Source of the DNA: Hormiphora californensis
Lineage: Eukaryota > Ctenophora > Tentaculata > Cydippida > Pleurobrachiidae
DNA: 64,000 nt
NCBI GenBank assembly: GCA_020137815.1
Contig: CM035359.1
Span: forward strand, 3,113,561-3,177,560
Direction of reading: 5' to 3'
Within the stretch, counting starts at the first letter, position 1; each line of letters starts with the position of its first letter. The notes under the pieces were generated by a model. The model ran no database searches, was not told the DNA's origin, and was given only the letters and a program-made list of their open reading frames with translations. The translations under genes were made by a program, and so were the position numbers. Below, in pieces: positions 1 to 12,600 of the stretch.

Positions 1-2118
1 GTGAGCTGTCTCCACTCATTTCTGTTCTCTGCAGTGTTAGTAATTGCACGGAGAGACTGGGATTGACCCGTAGCGTCTCGATAATCATTCAGCACACAGG
101 AGGACCAGGTTTTACGCGGTCTTCCTCTGGAACGTCTCCCATGACTAGGCACCCAGTGGTAGAGTTTATTGGGCACCCTACCCTCAGGCATTCTAATCAG
201 GTGTCCAAACCAGCGGAGTCTCCCATTGCCAATGAACTTCGAGATTGGTTCTATCCCCGCCCTCTCCAGTACCTCCCTGTTAGATACTCTCCTAAACCAC
301 TGTATTCTCAGGATTCTACGCAGGCACCGTTGGTGGAACGCCTCCACCCGGCGATCTTGGACCTGAGTAGTTGTCCAGGCCTCACAACCATAGAGAAGAA
401 CTGTCAGAACAGCAGCTCTGTATATCCTGATCTTGGTACAGGTCCTGATGTTACGGTTGTACCAAATCCTACAAAGCATACTGAATGCACTGTAAGCCTT
501 CCCTATCCTGATACCAAGCTCCTTGTCGATGGTACCGTCAGAGGACAACGCCGATCCGAGATAGGTAAAACTGGAAACCTGCTCAACCGGATTACCCTCC
601 ACAGAGATGCTGACCGTATCCGCCTCTGAAAATGGGCGCTGGCTAAGACCCTTTGAAAAAGCCACAACTTTGGTCTTCTTCGCATTAATCTTCAGACCAG
701 CGTACCCTGCGTATTTTACCAGCAAATCTGTTGACTCCTGGAGCCCTTCCTCAGTATCATCCATTACAGCCATGTCATCAGCATAGTCGAGATCCATGAT
801 CCATTCCCCACCCTCATCACTCTCAGCGCCGTGAAGAGTGAGACCCCTGGAGACAGTCTTGTTGGACTCAGCAAGCTGAGCCGCCCAGTTAATCACGATG
901 TTGAAGACTGGTGGACCCTGAATGTCGCCCTGACCGGTACCACTGAGGACACTGAACCAGCTGGAGAGCTCCCCGTCATGTTTCACTGCACTCATAGTAC
1001 CGTCAAAGAATGCTCGAATTATCCGGACATATTTCTCTGGAAGACCATAATGGCGAAATGCGGCCCAGATAAAATCCCTGTTAATACAATCGAATGCTGA
1101 TTTGAAGTCAATAAAGTTTATATACAACGGTAAATTATATTCTATACACTGATGGATGATGGTACGGAGGGAATAAATCTGATCCACACAAGACCGGTTA
1201 CGTCTGAATCCACACTGATTCTCTCGAAGTGCCAATTCAAGACCAGAAGACAACCTGTTCAGCATAATTATCTGGAACAGCTTGGAAGTGGTAGATCGCA
1301 GAGTGATGCCCCTATTATTTGAGCACACACTGGCGTCACCCTTCTTGGGAATCACCGAGATGACACCCTTTAACCACTCCTCCGGGACCTTCTCCTCCCT
1401 CCAGACTCCACCAAACAGATCCACAAGGGGGCCAACAAGACCGGACGAGCCATACCGTAGCTGTTCGTTCGAGATCCCATCAACGCCAGGACTCTTATGG
1501 TTTTTGAGCCTGTTCAGTGCCACTAAAACTTCTCCACGAGAAGGCGGAGGATCATCCTCACCAAGATCCTCAAAGCACGGGTCCACCTCCAGACCATCCA
1601 GATCCGAGAGCTGTGATGTAGTTACAGGGGGGTTTAGCAGCTCAGAGAAGTGCTCCGCCCAGCGCTCCCGCTGTTGAACAGGATCAGCGATGAGTTCACC
1701 GTTCCTATCACGAACAGCAGTACCGCCGCGTTTCCTCACACCTGACAGATCTTTCATATGCTGCCAAAGTTCCCTCTGCCGCCCGTGCACCGCAGCATCC
1801 TCCAGATCAGACGCCAAACTATCCGCCCACCTTTCATCGTCCACCCGTGCTGCTTTCTTGACCAGCTTATTAAGCCTAGAGTACTCAGATCCACCCTCAG
1901 GATCATTCTTCTTCAGCTCAGCACGTTGGGCGATGAGGTCTCGAGTCTCCAGAGACAAGTGCTGCTGACGAATCCGTTTCGGCCGCGCTCCCAGGACCTC
2001 CAGTGACACCTCACCGATTACCTCCTTAAGTTGCCGCCACTGACCCTCCAGACTTTCCTCAGGCTCCAGAGATTCAAACCTGTTCCGGAGAGAGACATTG
2101 TATTCCGTGCGTGTCTCA
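1..2118 (-). CDS. LINE reverse transcriptase region, partial
   Basis: A continuation of the LINE polyprotein in the frame shifted by one base. I followed it from about 2110 to position 1 and noticed no stop. Landmarks: an N-terminal linker rich in charged residues (2100-1650), the GVDGISNEQL region (about 1480), NQCGFRRNRSCVDQ (about 1210), the FIDFKSAFD palm motif (about 1110), GTGQGDIQG (about 940), YADD at 771-785, then the thumb and C-terminal LLYGCEAW (about 370) and RWFGH (204-215). YADD and RWFGH are in the same codon phase. The stop codon is outside the window. A long plus-strand open frame at 63-629 is only its antisense shadow. Confidence 0.87.
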
Positions 2119-3171
2119 TCACACCCCCTTCCTGAGATTCTCTATAGCTGGAACCTCCCTGACCGGTTTCCTACAGTTCTTAGCTGCACTCAGCCGGATC
2201 CTAACCTTACCCCGAACCAGGTAGTGATCAGACCCGATGTCTGCACTCCTTAGGACCCTAACATCCAACAGAGAACTTCGCCACTTGTTGCCGACACACA
2301 GATGGTCTATCTGCGTCACAGTGGTACCGTCAGGAGATCTCCAGGTTCCCTTGTGGTGATCCCTATGAGGGAACATCTTCCCACCAATAGACAACTGATG
2401 AATCCCACACAAATCCTCCAACCGCTCACCGTTGTCATTAGAAACTTGGTGGAGAGAGTGCCCGCCACCAACCCTCGCGTTGAAATCCCCGCCCAAGAAG
2501 ACCACGTCCTGCCGAGGAAGCCTATCCAAAACCGATGATAACTGGTTGTAGAACTCCTCCTTGACCGCGTCATCCTTATCATTGGTTGGAGCATATGCAA
2601 TAACAAGGGAGATATTAACATGTTTGGTGTGCAGTCGGGCTGCCATGATGCGCTCAGAGAAGGGACTGTAGGAAATTAAGGACTTCTTGACAGATTTAGA
2701 TAACACCAACCCAACACCTTGCCGCCTCAAACCATCTGCCCTGCCAGAGTTAATAAAAAGATGCCCGTTATCCAGGGTCATAACCTCCGTACCAGGCCAG
2801 TGCGTTTCTGTGAGAAGCAAAACGTCAAGTTGGAAAGATGAAACTGCGTTTGATAATTCGTACAACTTAGAGGATGATGACTGTAGAGATAAAACATTCC
2901 AAGTTGCCAGATGAAAATGATTACGGACTGCATTAATTGGCTTAAAAGAACTAAAGGAACTAAAAGAACCCGGAGCGGCCACACCAGGGATGTGTTGGCC
3001 AGAAATAACTCTGCGATTGAATGACACCAGATCCGAGACTCCCATCAGGTCGGAGGGCCCCGAATCACCTGACCCAGCTTTACCCTCCTCCCGTCCTCTG
3101 GTCACCCTAACCTCGCTGTCCGGAATAAGGTGCTTGCCAGCTTTCACCGACGCCAAATTTGAGGAGGACAC
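2119..3171 (-). CDS. LINE AP-endonuclease region (ORF 5' part)
   Basis: This 350-codon reading frame encodes the N-terminal part of the LINE polyprotein. After about 85 low-complexity residues comes an exonuclease-endonuclease-phosphatase fold. Motifs visible are TWN (N92), TETH (E122), YAPTND (193-198), GGDFNARV (227-234), QIDH (287-290) and SDHYLV (314-319), so all expected catalytic positions are present. The domain nicks target DNA for target-primed reverse transcription. The frame ends at a TGA at 2119-2121, just after a run of five C (five G on the coding strand). One base less there would join it to the RT frame. The family is often labelled craniofacial-development-protein-2-like in databases. 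Confidence 0.88.
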   Translation of the reverse strand: MSSSNLASVKAGKHLIPDSEVRVTRGREEGKAGSGDSGPSDLMGVSDLVSFNRRVISGQHIPGVAAPGSFSSFSSFKPINAVRNHFHLATWNVLSLQSSSSKLYELSNAVSSFQLDVLLLTETHWPGTEVMTLDNGHLFINSGRADGLRRQGVGLVLSKSVKKSLISYSPFSERIMAARLHTKHVNISLVIAYAPTNDKDDAVKEEFYNQLSSVLDRLPRQDVVFLGGDFNARVGGGHSLHQVSNDNGERLEDLCGIHQLSIGGKMFPHRDHHKGTWRSPDGTTVTQIDHLCVGNKWRSSLLDVRVLRSADIGSDHYLVRGKVRIRLSAAKNCRKPVREVPAIENLRKGV

Positions 3172-3199
3172 CGAGAGATTCGTAGCAAGATTTTAAAGC

Positions 3200-6100
3200 G
3201 TGACGAGTTGCTAGCACGACACGCCGCATTGCCCCTCAGTCTCTTAGCATGACCCAGGATGGACCACGGGGAGGTGGACTGATCGGACTTGTCATGTGAG
3301 CGGTGGACGTTGGCAGCAACGACACACATCACACAACCATTCCCATCCCATCTCTGAGAGAGATAGAGAGGGATACATTACCATTTGTTTAACTCCCATC
3401 CTCTCCCTTAGTACGGCATGGATATATTCCAGGGCACCCCTCGCAGTGATATGAAGAGAAGAGCGGTAAGTTGTTTTCAATGTGACTCACATTGTGAGAG
3501 AGGATCGGGCATGGTAAGATTTGATTCTGTCTCAGGAAGAATTACTGGAAACCGCTGGAAAAGTTATATCATTACGTATTCTTGGGTGTTCAGTGTTCAC
3601 GTGGGGGGGGGGGGGGTTACGTACGGTATATTCTTGTCTTGTTCTGCCAGACCCTCCGAGATCGGAGCTGTGAAGTAAACGTCACGACTATCGTGCATGC
3701 CTGAACTTCACAACTCCTATTAAAACGTTCTAGTACGGGTGCAAGGGTGACAAATTAAGCGGGAACTGGGAAGTGGTACTGGTAAAAGAACTTTTAGTGG
3801 TAAGATCTGGTCAAAAATCGTTTAGTGGGGGATGATGGTGAATGCAATCTTGTTCATATTATATCCAAATTTGAACTAACTGAACTAATTTCACCACTGC
3901 AGTAGAGTGGGGGGTCACATGACCTATACCTGATTGGACGCCATTGCATTCCACTTAGCAAATCTACGCTGACTGCCATTGCAAAATAAAACCACCATTA
4001 ATCGATCCTCTCTCACGTCACTGCACTCTGTACTGACTGACTGACGAATATTGTAAAAGAGAGTAATATCGGGGGGGGGGGGGGGGGGGGGGGTCATGAC
4101 CTACCTGGTTGGACGCCATTCCACTTAGCATGTCTATGCTGACCGATATCTAACAATTAACATCACCCTGCAGTCTGAGTCTGAGTTCAACAACAACGCC
4201 AGGAACCTTTTAACCCCGGGAGAACGGAACCCTACTCTCCTACCTCCCACTCCATTATGCCCGACCGACTACCACGGCCCACCACCCCACCCGCTTGAAG
4301 TGACGGAGGAGAGAAAGGCTTACAGGGAAAATAAGAAACCAAAGGCCCCGAGGCCCCATCCCCGCCTCAAAGACCATGGAGCGGAACCCCACGAGGCTAA
4401 GGACCGAGTCGCGCAAGCGCAGGAAAGAGAGAAGAAGAAGAGGAGAGGAACAGGGGAAGGAAAGTGGAGGTGCGAAGTTTTCAAAGGTGAAGAAAGAGAT
4501 ATTTTTTAATTTTAAGTATTCAAGATGGAAGATAGTAAGTGAGAAGATGCACACGGAGAATTGCGATTAGATTGATTTTAAAAAATGAAGGGGACAAGAA
4601 GATTAGATCTGTTGTTAACCGGGCCGGGAGGAGTCGACACATGAGAATTAGATTCTCAGACCTCACCAAAGGACCCTTAGGTCCAGAGATGAGGAACCCG
4701 GAGAATCATACACCACAGCAAGGAGAGCAGAGGATAGAGTATATATGACAGATTCCGACGTCTGTCATATTATACTAAATAGGTTTCCAGTCTTTTCACA
4801 CTCAGGTATACCTGTTAGCCGTCGACCCCCTTTTGCGACTGAATAAGTATGGCGCGCTAGTCATAAAGTGAGATAAGTACCAGTGAAGGCTCCAAACAAA
4901 CGGGGAGACACTGAGCTAGTAGTTATTGTCGTACGAAGTTTTAATGGAAGAGAAATGAAAGGGGCCCAAGAGATCAAATTCCATTTTATACGGGATCAAC
5001 AGCGTGGGGGGGGTATGAGTTTTGTAAAAAATTAAAAAAGATGCGATTTTTCAATAATTAGTGTGAACGGATACACCAGGAACCAGTCTTCAAATTTTCA
5101 ATCTCCGTTATGTATTAAGATTTCCCCTGTCAACTTTCCTTTTCACAAAAACCCAGTTGGCAAAAGATGGATTGTTTCAAATCCCGGGGAAATTGTGTTC
5201 ACATTATTGAAATCTATCAATATCAAATATCCCCAATTGCACACCAAGTTTACCCTGTTGGCGCCGCCCAACCCATCAACCAGAGAACAATGGGATAGGG
5301 GCGCCTCAGGTCTACCAATGCTAGTACAGCCATGGAAGAGTCCACAATCCGGAGAACAGCGGTAGTAAGACCATTTCATCCGATATTTTCACCTGGGACC
5401 GTCAACCCTTCCCAGCAACCATTCGTGAGTCCAATTGATGCGCTATAATCTACCGTTTGTAACAATACCATAAAGCAGAAAAAATTAAGCAGACAATGGA
5501 GAGGTATACTTTTTCACATAATTTAAAGTACGACTCCATGCACCGACGGTTTGCACAACTCCAGTTGATGAAAATACAAGGAATTGGATCCGATCTAAAT
5601 TATTCTCGTTCTCACATATATTAAAGTTAATTCGTCCTTTTTCCAACTTCGTCCACAAACTCCTCTCCAAAAACTGTTCATTTTGTTTTAACTTCATTTC
5701 TATCGTTTTTTGTTTTTCTCCGCGTCAAAAATAGCCGGGGTACCAAATTTTGGTGTCTCTACATGTCTGTGACCGCGAATATTGACAAAATCAAAAACGA
5801 CCAATAGTGAGAGAAAGGGATTGTTACAGTTGGGGCGACCACAAACAACTAGCCCCAAAATTCAAAAACTTCTTTCTCCCTTTTCGTCGTCTCGTTATAA
5901 TTGTCGATATCTCGCCGCTCACAGGTTTAAAAAGAGTAGAAGACACCAAAATATGGTTAACCCGGCTATTTTTTGATGAAATAGATGCAAGATCCATCAA
6001 CCACAATGAACATTTTCGTAGACAATTTATGAAAGTGAAATAAGAGAAATACGTAAACTAATGAACGAGGAAGAGATTATAAATTTTCGAACCCGTACAC

Positions 6101-6556
6101 GATGCACGGCCTGGGACTCCCACGTTATTCCCCAAATTTTAGTGAGGAAAAAACGGGCGGCCACCATAACTTTAAGAATGCACGACAGTTTAGAATCGGG
6201 ACTTGTCAACGTGTGAAATTAATGTTGCTCTCATAGGGAGCCGGTCCTGCCAGAGAGGGAGAGAGGAGAAAAGAAGGCAGTGCGAGAGAGAGAGACGGCC
6301 GGGTCAGGAGATCAGAGGAGAGAGGAGAGAGCGGAGGACGAGAGGGGGAGAGCAGAGGGGAGAGGAGAGAGAGAGAGAGAGAAAAGGAGGAGGAGGAGAA
6401 GGGGAGAGGGAAGCAGAAGAGAATTGCGAAGGACGAGAGAGAGAAGCGGTCTCTCTTCCCATTCTTTTCTATTCTCTCTTTTGTTCTTTCTCGTCTCTCT
6501 TGTCTATCTGTTCTTCTCTCTCTACCTCTCTCCCCTTTCTTCTTCTCTTCTCTCTT

Positions 6557-6600
<44 letters not shown>
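3200..6600. other. Non-coding stretch, AT-rich with G-runs
   Basis: No convincing exon was found. It holds poly-G runs at 3601-3616 and 4071-4093, a duplicated segment (see 3905-4150), a purine-rich stretch at 4290-4500, and from 6240 a GA-rich then CT-rich tract that runs into the acceptor of the first PCM1-like exon. Earlier PCM1 exons might lie left of the window, with the LINE in an intron. Confidence 0.5.
3905..4150. repeat. Diverged duplicated segment around G-runs
   Basis: A G-run, then TCA(CA)TGACCTA, then TTGGACGCCATT, CCACTTAGCA and TCTAYGCTGAC, occurs at about 3908-3975 and again at 4071-4145. The second copy has a much longer G-run and lacks a few bases. No coding signal. Confidence 0.7.
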
Positions 6601-6606
<6 letters not shown>

Positions 6607-6612
6607 GTCCAG
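6240..6612 (+). repeat. GA-rich then (CT)n low-complexity tract ending at a splice acceptor
   Basis: Purine-rich sequence (6245-6440) gives way to CT-rich sequence with an uninterrupted (CT)n block at about 6561-6604. The tract ends in CCCGTCCAG at 6604-6612, which fits a 3' splice site whose polypyrimidine tract is the microsatellite. Confidence 0.75.
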
Positions 6613-9600
6613 AAGCAGCAAAACTCGAAGAATGTTAGTTTTAGTGCGGAAGTCACCATGAGCGGGGACACCATCAGCACTCAGTTTCCTACGCCCCGAA
6701 AACAGGAGGCCTACAAGAAACTAGCCGGTAGGTGCATTTCGATTTTGTAAAGAAGTTACCCCTAACTTGCACGCTAAAACGTTCCCAATGTCTCGATTTT
6801 GTTAATTAATTAAGAAATAAGAAATTCGTGATAGCTGTCTGTTCGTTCCGAAAATAACTTTTTTTAATCACAGCATCGTTTCGAAATTCAGTACTGTCTC
6901 AAATGGCTGTCAAATCATTGCGAAACTATACCCGTCGCTGAAAGCTTTCCTGTCACTGCAGATTTCGAAACCTGTAGTGACAAGTTCATATTCAACGTAT
7001 GGCTATAAAGTTACCCCCGCCATCTCTATCTCAGACAGTGCAGTTTCCTCCAATACCAACAACAACACAACTGTGAGCTCAACAGAGTCGTCAGTGTCAC
7101 TGGAGATAGTTGAGGAAGATGAAGGGGAGGTGAAACAGGAAGGGATCCCAGCTAGAGGAGGAGGGGAGATGAAGGATAACAAGTTTGACAGCATTCAGAA
7201 TCTTGTTTACAGTGAGGTAGAAATAATTAATTATTCAATTATTCAAATTTCAATTATTCAATAATTTACTCAACAATGTTCCCCTCTCAACAACATTTAC
7301 TAATTAATCAATTAGTTAATTAATCAATCAATTAGTTAATTTACCTGTATAACTCCAATAATTACAGGTGGCGACGCTGATATCGGTGAATGAGAGTAGA
7401 CCTCACTATCTGGTGGAGGTTGTGAGAGAGTTAATTGGCCTGGAGAACGACTACCTCCGACAGAGACACCTTATAATGTTGAAGGATTTGAAGAGCAGTT
7501 ATTTGGTCGAGGGGGCGGCAGTTAAAACTAGGTAACTAGGGGTAACTAGGTAACTAGGGGGGGGGGGGGAACTATGTTACTCATGTTTATAAACATAGCT
7601 ACTAAAAAACTAATGAGTAACTCACACCCATCTCTACCCCCTTTTTAAATACAACTCAAGTGCAGTACTTAGTAACTTACCTTCATTAATTAATTAACTC
7701 ATTTTACCACTAATTACTATTCCTCAGGTCGGCTACTTCCGCCTGGGCCAGTAACATTGGAGTGTTTTCCGCGAGTGAGGCGACCCCATCCAACAATAGC
7801 CTAGTTAGCGCTGACAATGTGAGACTCTCTTGGGTATGAGACAGAGTTATATTAGTATTAATTAATTAATTAATTAACCAATTAACATTGATTTTGGGCC
7901 AAAAGTTAACCTCAATTTTCTCCCTAACGGTGCGCGCAAAATCGATTCCGAGTATGTCATCTGGTCCGGCTCTTTGAGCTGGACCAGATACCGAAAGTGA
8001 CTTTTTATACCCCAGGACCCCCCCCCCCCTCTGGCCTTAACCAACCAATTATCCAACTAACACTGTTTCTCATTATCTAATTCATTTATTGAGACAATGA
8101 GTTATAAAATCTCTTTGCAATGCCTTAAATTATGTGGTTATACATGTGGTTATATCAATTTGTTGAATCCTTGTTATGTTCTAATATAACCTACTATAAC
8201 CCCTTTACATTTGTAACAATGTGGTTACCTGGTGCACCCCGTCTACAACTCACCCCGTCTCTGCAGGACTACGACTCAAAACACCCTTTACATTTGTACC
8301 AACCAACTCACCCCGTCTCTCTCTCGCACTGCAGGATTACGACTCAAAGCATCACGTTGACAATGAAGAATTCGACTACCTTGAAAATGTTGAAAATCTA
8401 AGCTCCGTTTCGACCAATAATTCCCATCCATTTGCATCGGAGTCCCTTGGTTCTACAGCTATAAACCTTAGCAGTGACCTGGCGGATGTGAGGCGACGAG
8501 AGGAGATGGAACGTAAGTAATTGATTTCCATTGGAATTTATATGGGGGGGGGGGGGGGGGGTATTGGTATGATATTGGGGGTAAATCTAGGTCCAGTAAA
8601 TCTAGGTCCAACTGCAACTATAGGCCCTAAAGCTAAGGTTGGCATGTGTTGATACTGTGAATTATATTCAGAATATTCAGAATATTCAGATCGCAGAACA
8701 TTCAGAATATGAATCAATTAATCAAAATTACTTCCAGAGAGTAATATTTCTCTCCATTCGAGTCCGAGAAAAATCAATATGTTTAAATGGATAGAATATT
8801 ATATTTTCTCGAAATGCACCCCTTTTTGATTTATTTTATTTTCACCAGGACAACCATAACATAAACAACCCAACCATAACATAAACAAGCCAACCATAAC
8901 ATAAACAACCCAACCATAACATAAACTACCCAACCATAACATAAACTACCCAACCATAACATAAACGACCCAACCAGAACAGAAACGACCCAACCAGAAC
9001 AGAAACGACCCAACCAGAACAGAAACAACCCAACCAGAACAGAAACAACCCAACCAGAACAGAAACGACCCAACCAGAACAGAAACAACCCAACCAGAAC
9101 AGAAAAGACCCAACCAGAACAGAAACAACCCAACCAGAACAGAAACGACCCAACCAGAACAGAAACGACCCAACCATAACATAAACTAACCCAACCATAA
9201 CATAAACTACCCAACCATAACATAAACTACCCAACCATAACATAAACTACCCAACCATAACATAAACAACCCAACCATAACATAAACTACCCAACCATAA
9301 CATAAACTACCCAACCATAACATAAACTACCCAACCATAACATAAACTACCCAACCATAACATAAACTACCCAACCATAACATAAACTACCCAACCATAA
9401 CATAAACTACCCAACCATAACATAAACTCTCAGGACAACTGGAGAGCGTGGTAAAGGACGTCATTGCAAAGTATACAGTTGGACAGAGTGAGAGTAGTAG
9501 TGCGGCTGATGCCACAGAGGGAGACAGTGCAACAGGTACATTACATATCATCTATGTATATCTCCTTTAGAAATGGCGGTGAGAAAAAGAAGAATAACAA

Positions 9601-12600
9601 ATTATTTTTCTTTCTCTCGCCGTCAGGAGTCTTTTTTTTCTCGCAGTAAATCTTCTCGAATATTTTCATCAACACATACATGAAGGTCGTGACGGGGGGG
9701 GGGGGGTCGAGACAGGGGGGTCCGGGCGTCGAGACTTGAGGGACTGGAGAGCTAGAATGGTATTATGTACCGGGTAACTAACTAACGACATCAATTAAAG
9801 TCTCTCTCGGGACCCCCCCTGATTAATTTCTTGGTAAGATGGTAATATGGTAATATGTGCACGTCAAAAAGTATTAGACATTTATAGATCACACACGCAC
9901 GAGTTGGGGGTAAAAAATTCAAAAAAAAATTCCGAAAGTGACTTTTTATACCCTCGGACACCCCTCTGGCCTTAAACGGGATGGGATAGATACACCGATA
10001 AATAAGAATTCGTGTTACATTGTATTTGTTACACGCAATAAGCGACAAAGTGCACCAAAACAAAAGTATAGTAGTGCTCCGTGAGTGGTTGTTGAATGTC
10101 AGAAACAAAGAAGAAGAAGAAGAAGGTGACATAATTGTGGTCAGAATGTACTCTTTTATCGATCTTGTGCCACGGTTGAAGGGTCTAAGAGCGCAAGGAA
10201 TCCACTGAGTGCACATTATACCCCGTTATATCAGATACGGCTCTAAAAAGCTGTAATATATTTTTAGGGGCTTATAGGGCCTAAGCCTTAGGCCGTAGTA
10301 GAAGTCATCAAATATCGTGTGTTATTTTGCACTTTTACGACCTATAAGATTGTGTTAACAATGGGGTACACTGATCCGTACTTCTTGTCTTGCCAAGATG
10401 CCAATGCTAATGTTTTTTACAGTTTCATTATACTAAAGCGTATGAACCCGGCGAAGTCAACACCAAAACAACACCAAGCGACTCAACACCTCCTTCTATC
10501 TAAAACAAAAGCTTTTTTTTCTAGCTTTGAATTTCCGTTTTTTTAGCAACAAAAAAAGCTTGAGTAAGTTCATCCATTCATGTCGGTCATGCCGCATTTC
10601 ATTGTTTTATCAAATCCTTTTGTTTTGGCGTCGAGCAAGGCAAGTGTCTCACATGTACAAGCTAAAATAGTGTAAACAGCAACAAAAAATGAAGAGAGTT
10701 TATTTCTTGGTCCGTCCTCTTGCCATGCTTTTGAGTCTGTTCTTGATCACTCTAACTTGTGGAGATAGGAATCCAGATATCGAGAAGAAAACCACACGAG
10801 CTCCACTTGTACCATCATCTAAAGGTACTGATTTGAAAATGTAGTTATCTCGTTCATCTCACTATGTAAAGATCACTATGTAGAAAGGAATCTTGTTGAC
10901 AGTGCTCTATCCAGGGTTTGGAGCTGATGATCTATTAATTTAGAATTTAGTTGAAAACAAGAGTACTTCTTTTTTCAAAACTTGCACTTTGTAATGATCA
11001 CTTTAAATAATATGCTTATTGCTTACTTAACGTTTTTCTCCAGATCCTGAATGTGACACGACTGTTATAACAGTTGAGGTTAACGGGTTCATCCACAAGA
11101 GATGCCAAGGTCATCCTGAAATCTATCAATGTCCGTTCTCGCCCGGCCACTTCTACACCGTGAAAGTTCTTTACACAGGTGGTTGGGAGGTCTCGACAGT
11201 TTCTCAAATCTGTCCACACGACCCGATGACTTATCAAGCATGTGGCCTGACCTTCAATGGGCGAGTCCCCTTTGTATCGGCGCATGACCTGAATGATGGA
11301 GAAGTCCCGGAGGCGTTCTGCGGGTGCATTTGTACTGAGCGCACCACAAACTTCTTCCTCCATCCAATAGCAGGTTATTCAGTTCACCAGTGTAAAAGAC
11401 AGATATCCTGTATGGCATTGACCTGTCTGAATTACAACATCCCTGGAGGGAGTAGTGATATTCCCAGTTGTACCAACGAGAGAGTAAACAGCAGGGGACT
11501 TTGTAACGGTTACATCTGTGATTCCGAAACTTGTGAAGATGAGAAGCGGTGTAACGGATATGCTTATGGTTTCCAAACGCGAACTTATGACTACATTCTC
11601 CCTCAATTGGTTGCTCACAACTTGTTCCAGGTTCCTGTTACAGTTACAGGAGATCTGCCGGATAGCTGTCCTGATGCTCTCTATCCCGGGCAAACTGCTC
11701 TGCTTGGTCCCCGTGTACGGTGTGCACCGTTTGAAACGTCTGATGGGCAGTACAACCCGATATATCGGATTTGCACTAACGGTTGGGAGCACGTAAATTG
11801 CAGTGACCCAGACCGGGGAGTTTTGGAATGTAAAATTGAAGGTTGGTTGTCCACAGTGTATAATCGAGCTATCTGTCACCCAAATCATGAGATACCGAGT
11901 ATTTGTGACGACGGTATAGAGCAGGAGTGTGTTGAGGTCTCCCAGACGTGCACCCTTCACAAACACCAGTTATGTGACACCAACTGGGATTGTAACCCGG
12001 GTGGTTACGATGAGTCGAGCCCGGATTGTTGGATATTCACCCAGCACACAGTGTGTTAGGGCATACAACGGTAGTACGAGTCTCAAACTCCCCCTCGCAT
12101 GGGTCCGGGATGGGGTCCGGGATTGCCGAGATGGAAGTGATGAGGGGGATTGGGAAACGTGCGGGGAGGGAGATGTCCTCAGGTATAAACCTGTCCCAGG
12201 TTTAGAGTGTCAGGAGGTGTTCCTCTGCTCTGAAGGGGAATCCACGAAAGGATTTGTGTACCTTCACGAGCTTTGCGATGGCATAGACGTGTGTGGAAAT
12301 GAGAACAAGATCTGTAGGATCAGTCAGGGGCTGATTGATGTCCATCGACATGCGGTGCGTTATGGTAACCATGGTAACACTTTTTACCTCCAGCAGTGCC
12401 TCCCAGGACTAGAGACTCTCCAGGTGATGACAAACAAAAGGTGCGAAGTTGTGGAGTTTAACCATCCGTCAGTGGAGTTTTACGGACTCACCGAATACAC
12501 ACACGTCCACGTACCCATCACACCCTCCCCGCTCCACTTTTTGTACGGAGAGAATTATGTGTATGCCACGTGTACAAATCATGCAGATCATGACCAAGAT

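Larger units (their letters stand above)
1..3200 (-). mobile_element. RTE/BovB-like LINE retrotransposon, truncated by window edge
   Basis: A non-LTR retrotransposon on the minus strand. An AP-like endonuclease is followed by a reverse transcriptase with a YADD catalytic box (771-785) and the C-terminal LLYGCEAW and RWFGHLIRMP motifs usual in RTE-type elements. The 3' end lies left of position 1. The ORF starts at 3171; the 5' UTR boundary is not clear. Two reading frames are needed, with one junction near 2110; otherwise I see no lesion, so the copy looks young. The clade call (RTE/BovB-like) rests on motif resemblance only. Confidence 0.9.

Noticed and set aside
63-629. 188-codon plus-strand open frame
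   Set aside because: Antisense of the LINE reverse transcriptase, whose motifs are on the minus strand.
5063-5365. 100-codon open frame in the left non-coding region
   Set aside because: No recognisable domain, no splice context and AT-rich surroundings; likely chance.
8831-9243. Three overlapping minus-strand open frames rich in W, G, V, L
   Set aside because: They come from a 20-bp minisatellite without stops; identical content in every frame shows they are not genes.
8800-9430. CRISPR-like array
   Set aside because: Direct repeats without unique spacers, in an animal intron; it is a minisatellite.
11379-11966. 195-codon minus-strand open frame
   Set aside because: Antisense shadow of the Cys-rich GPCR ectodomain; no splice or family support.
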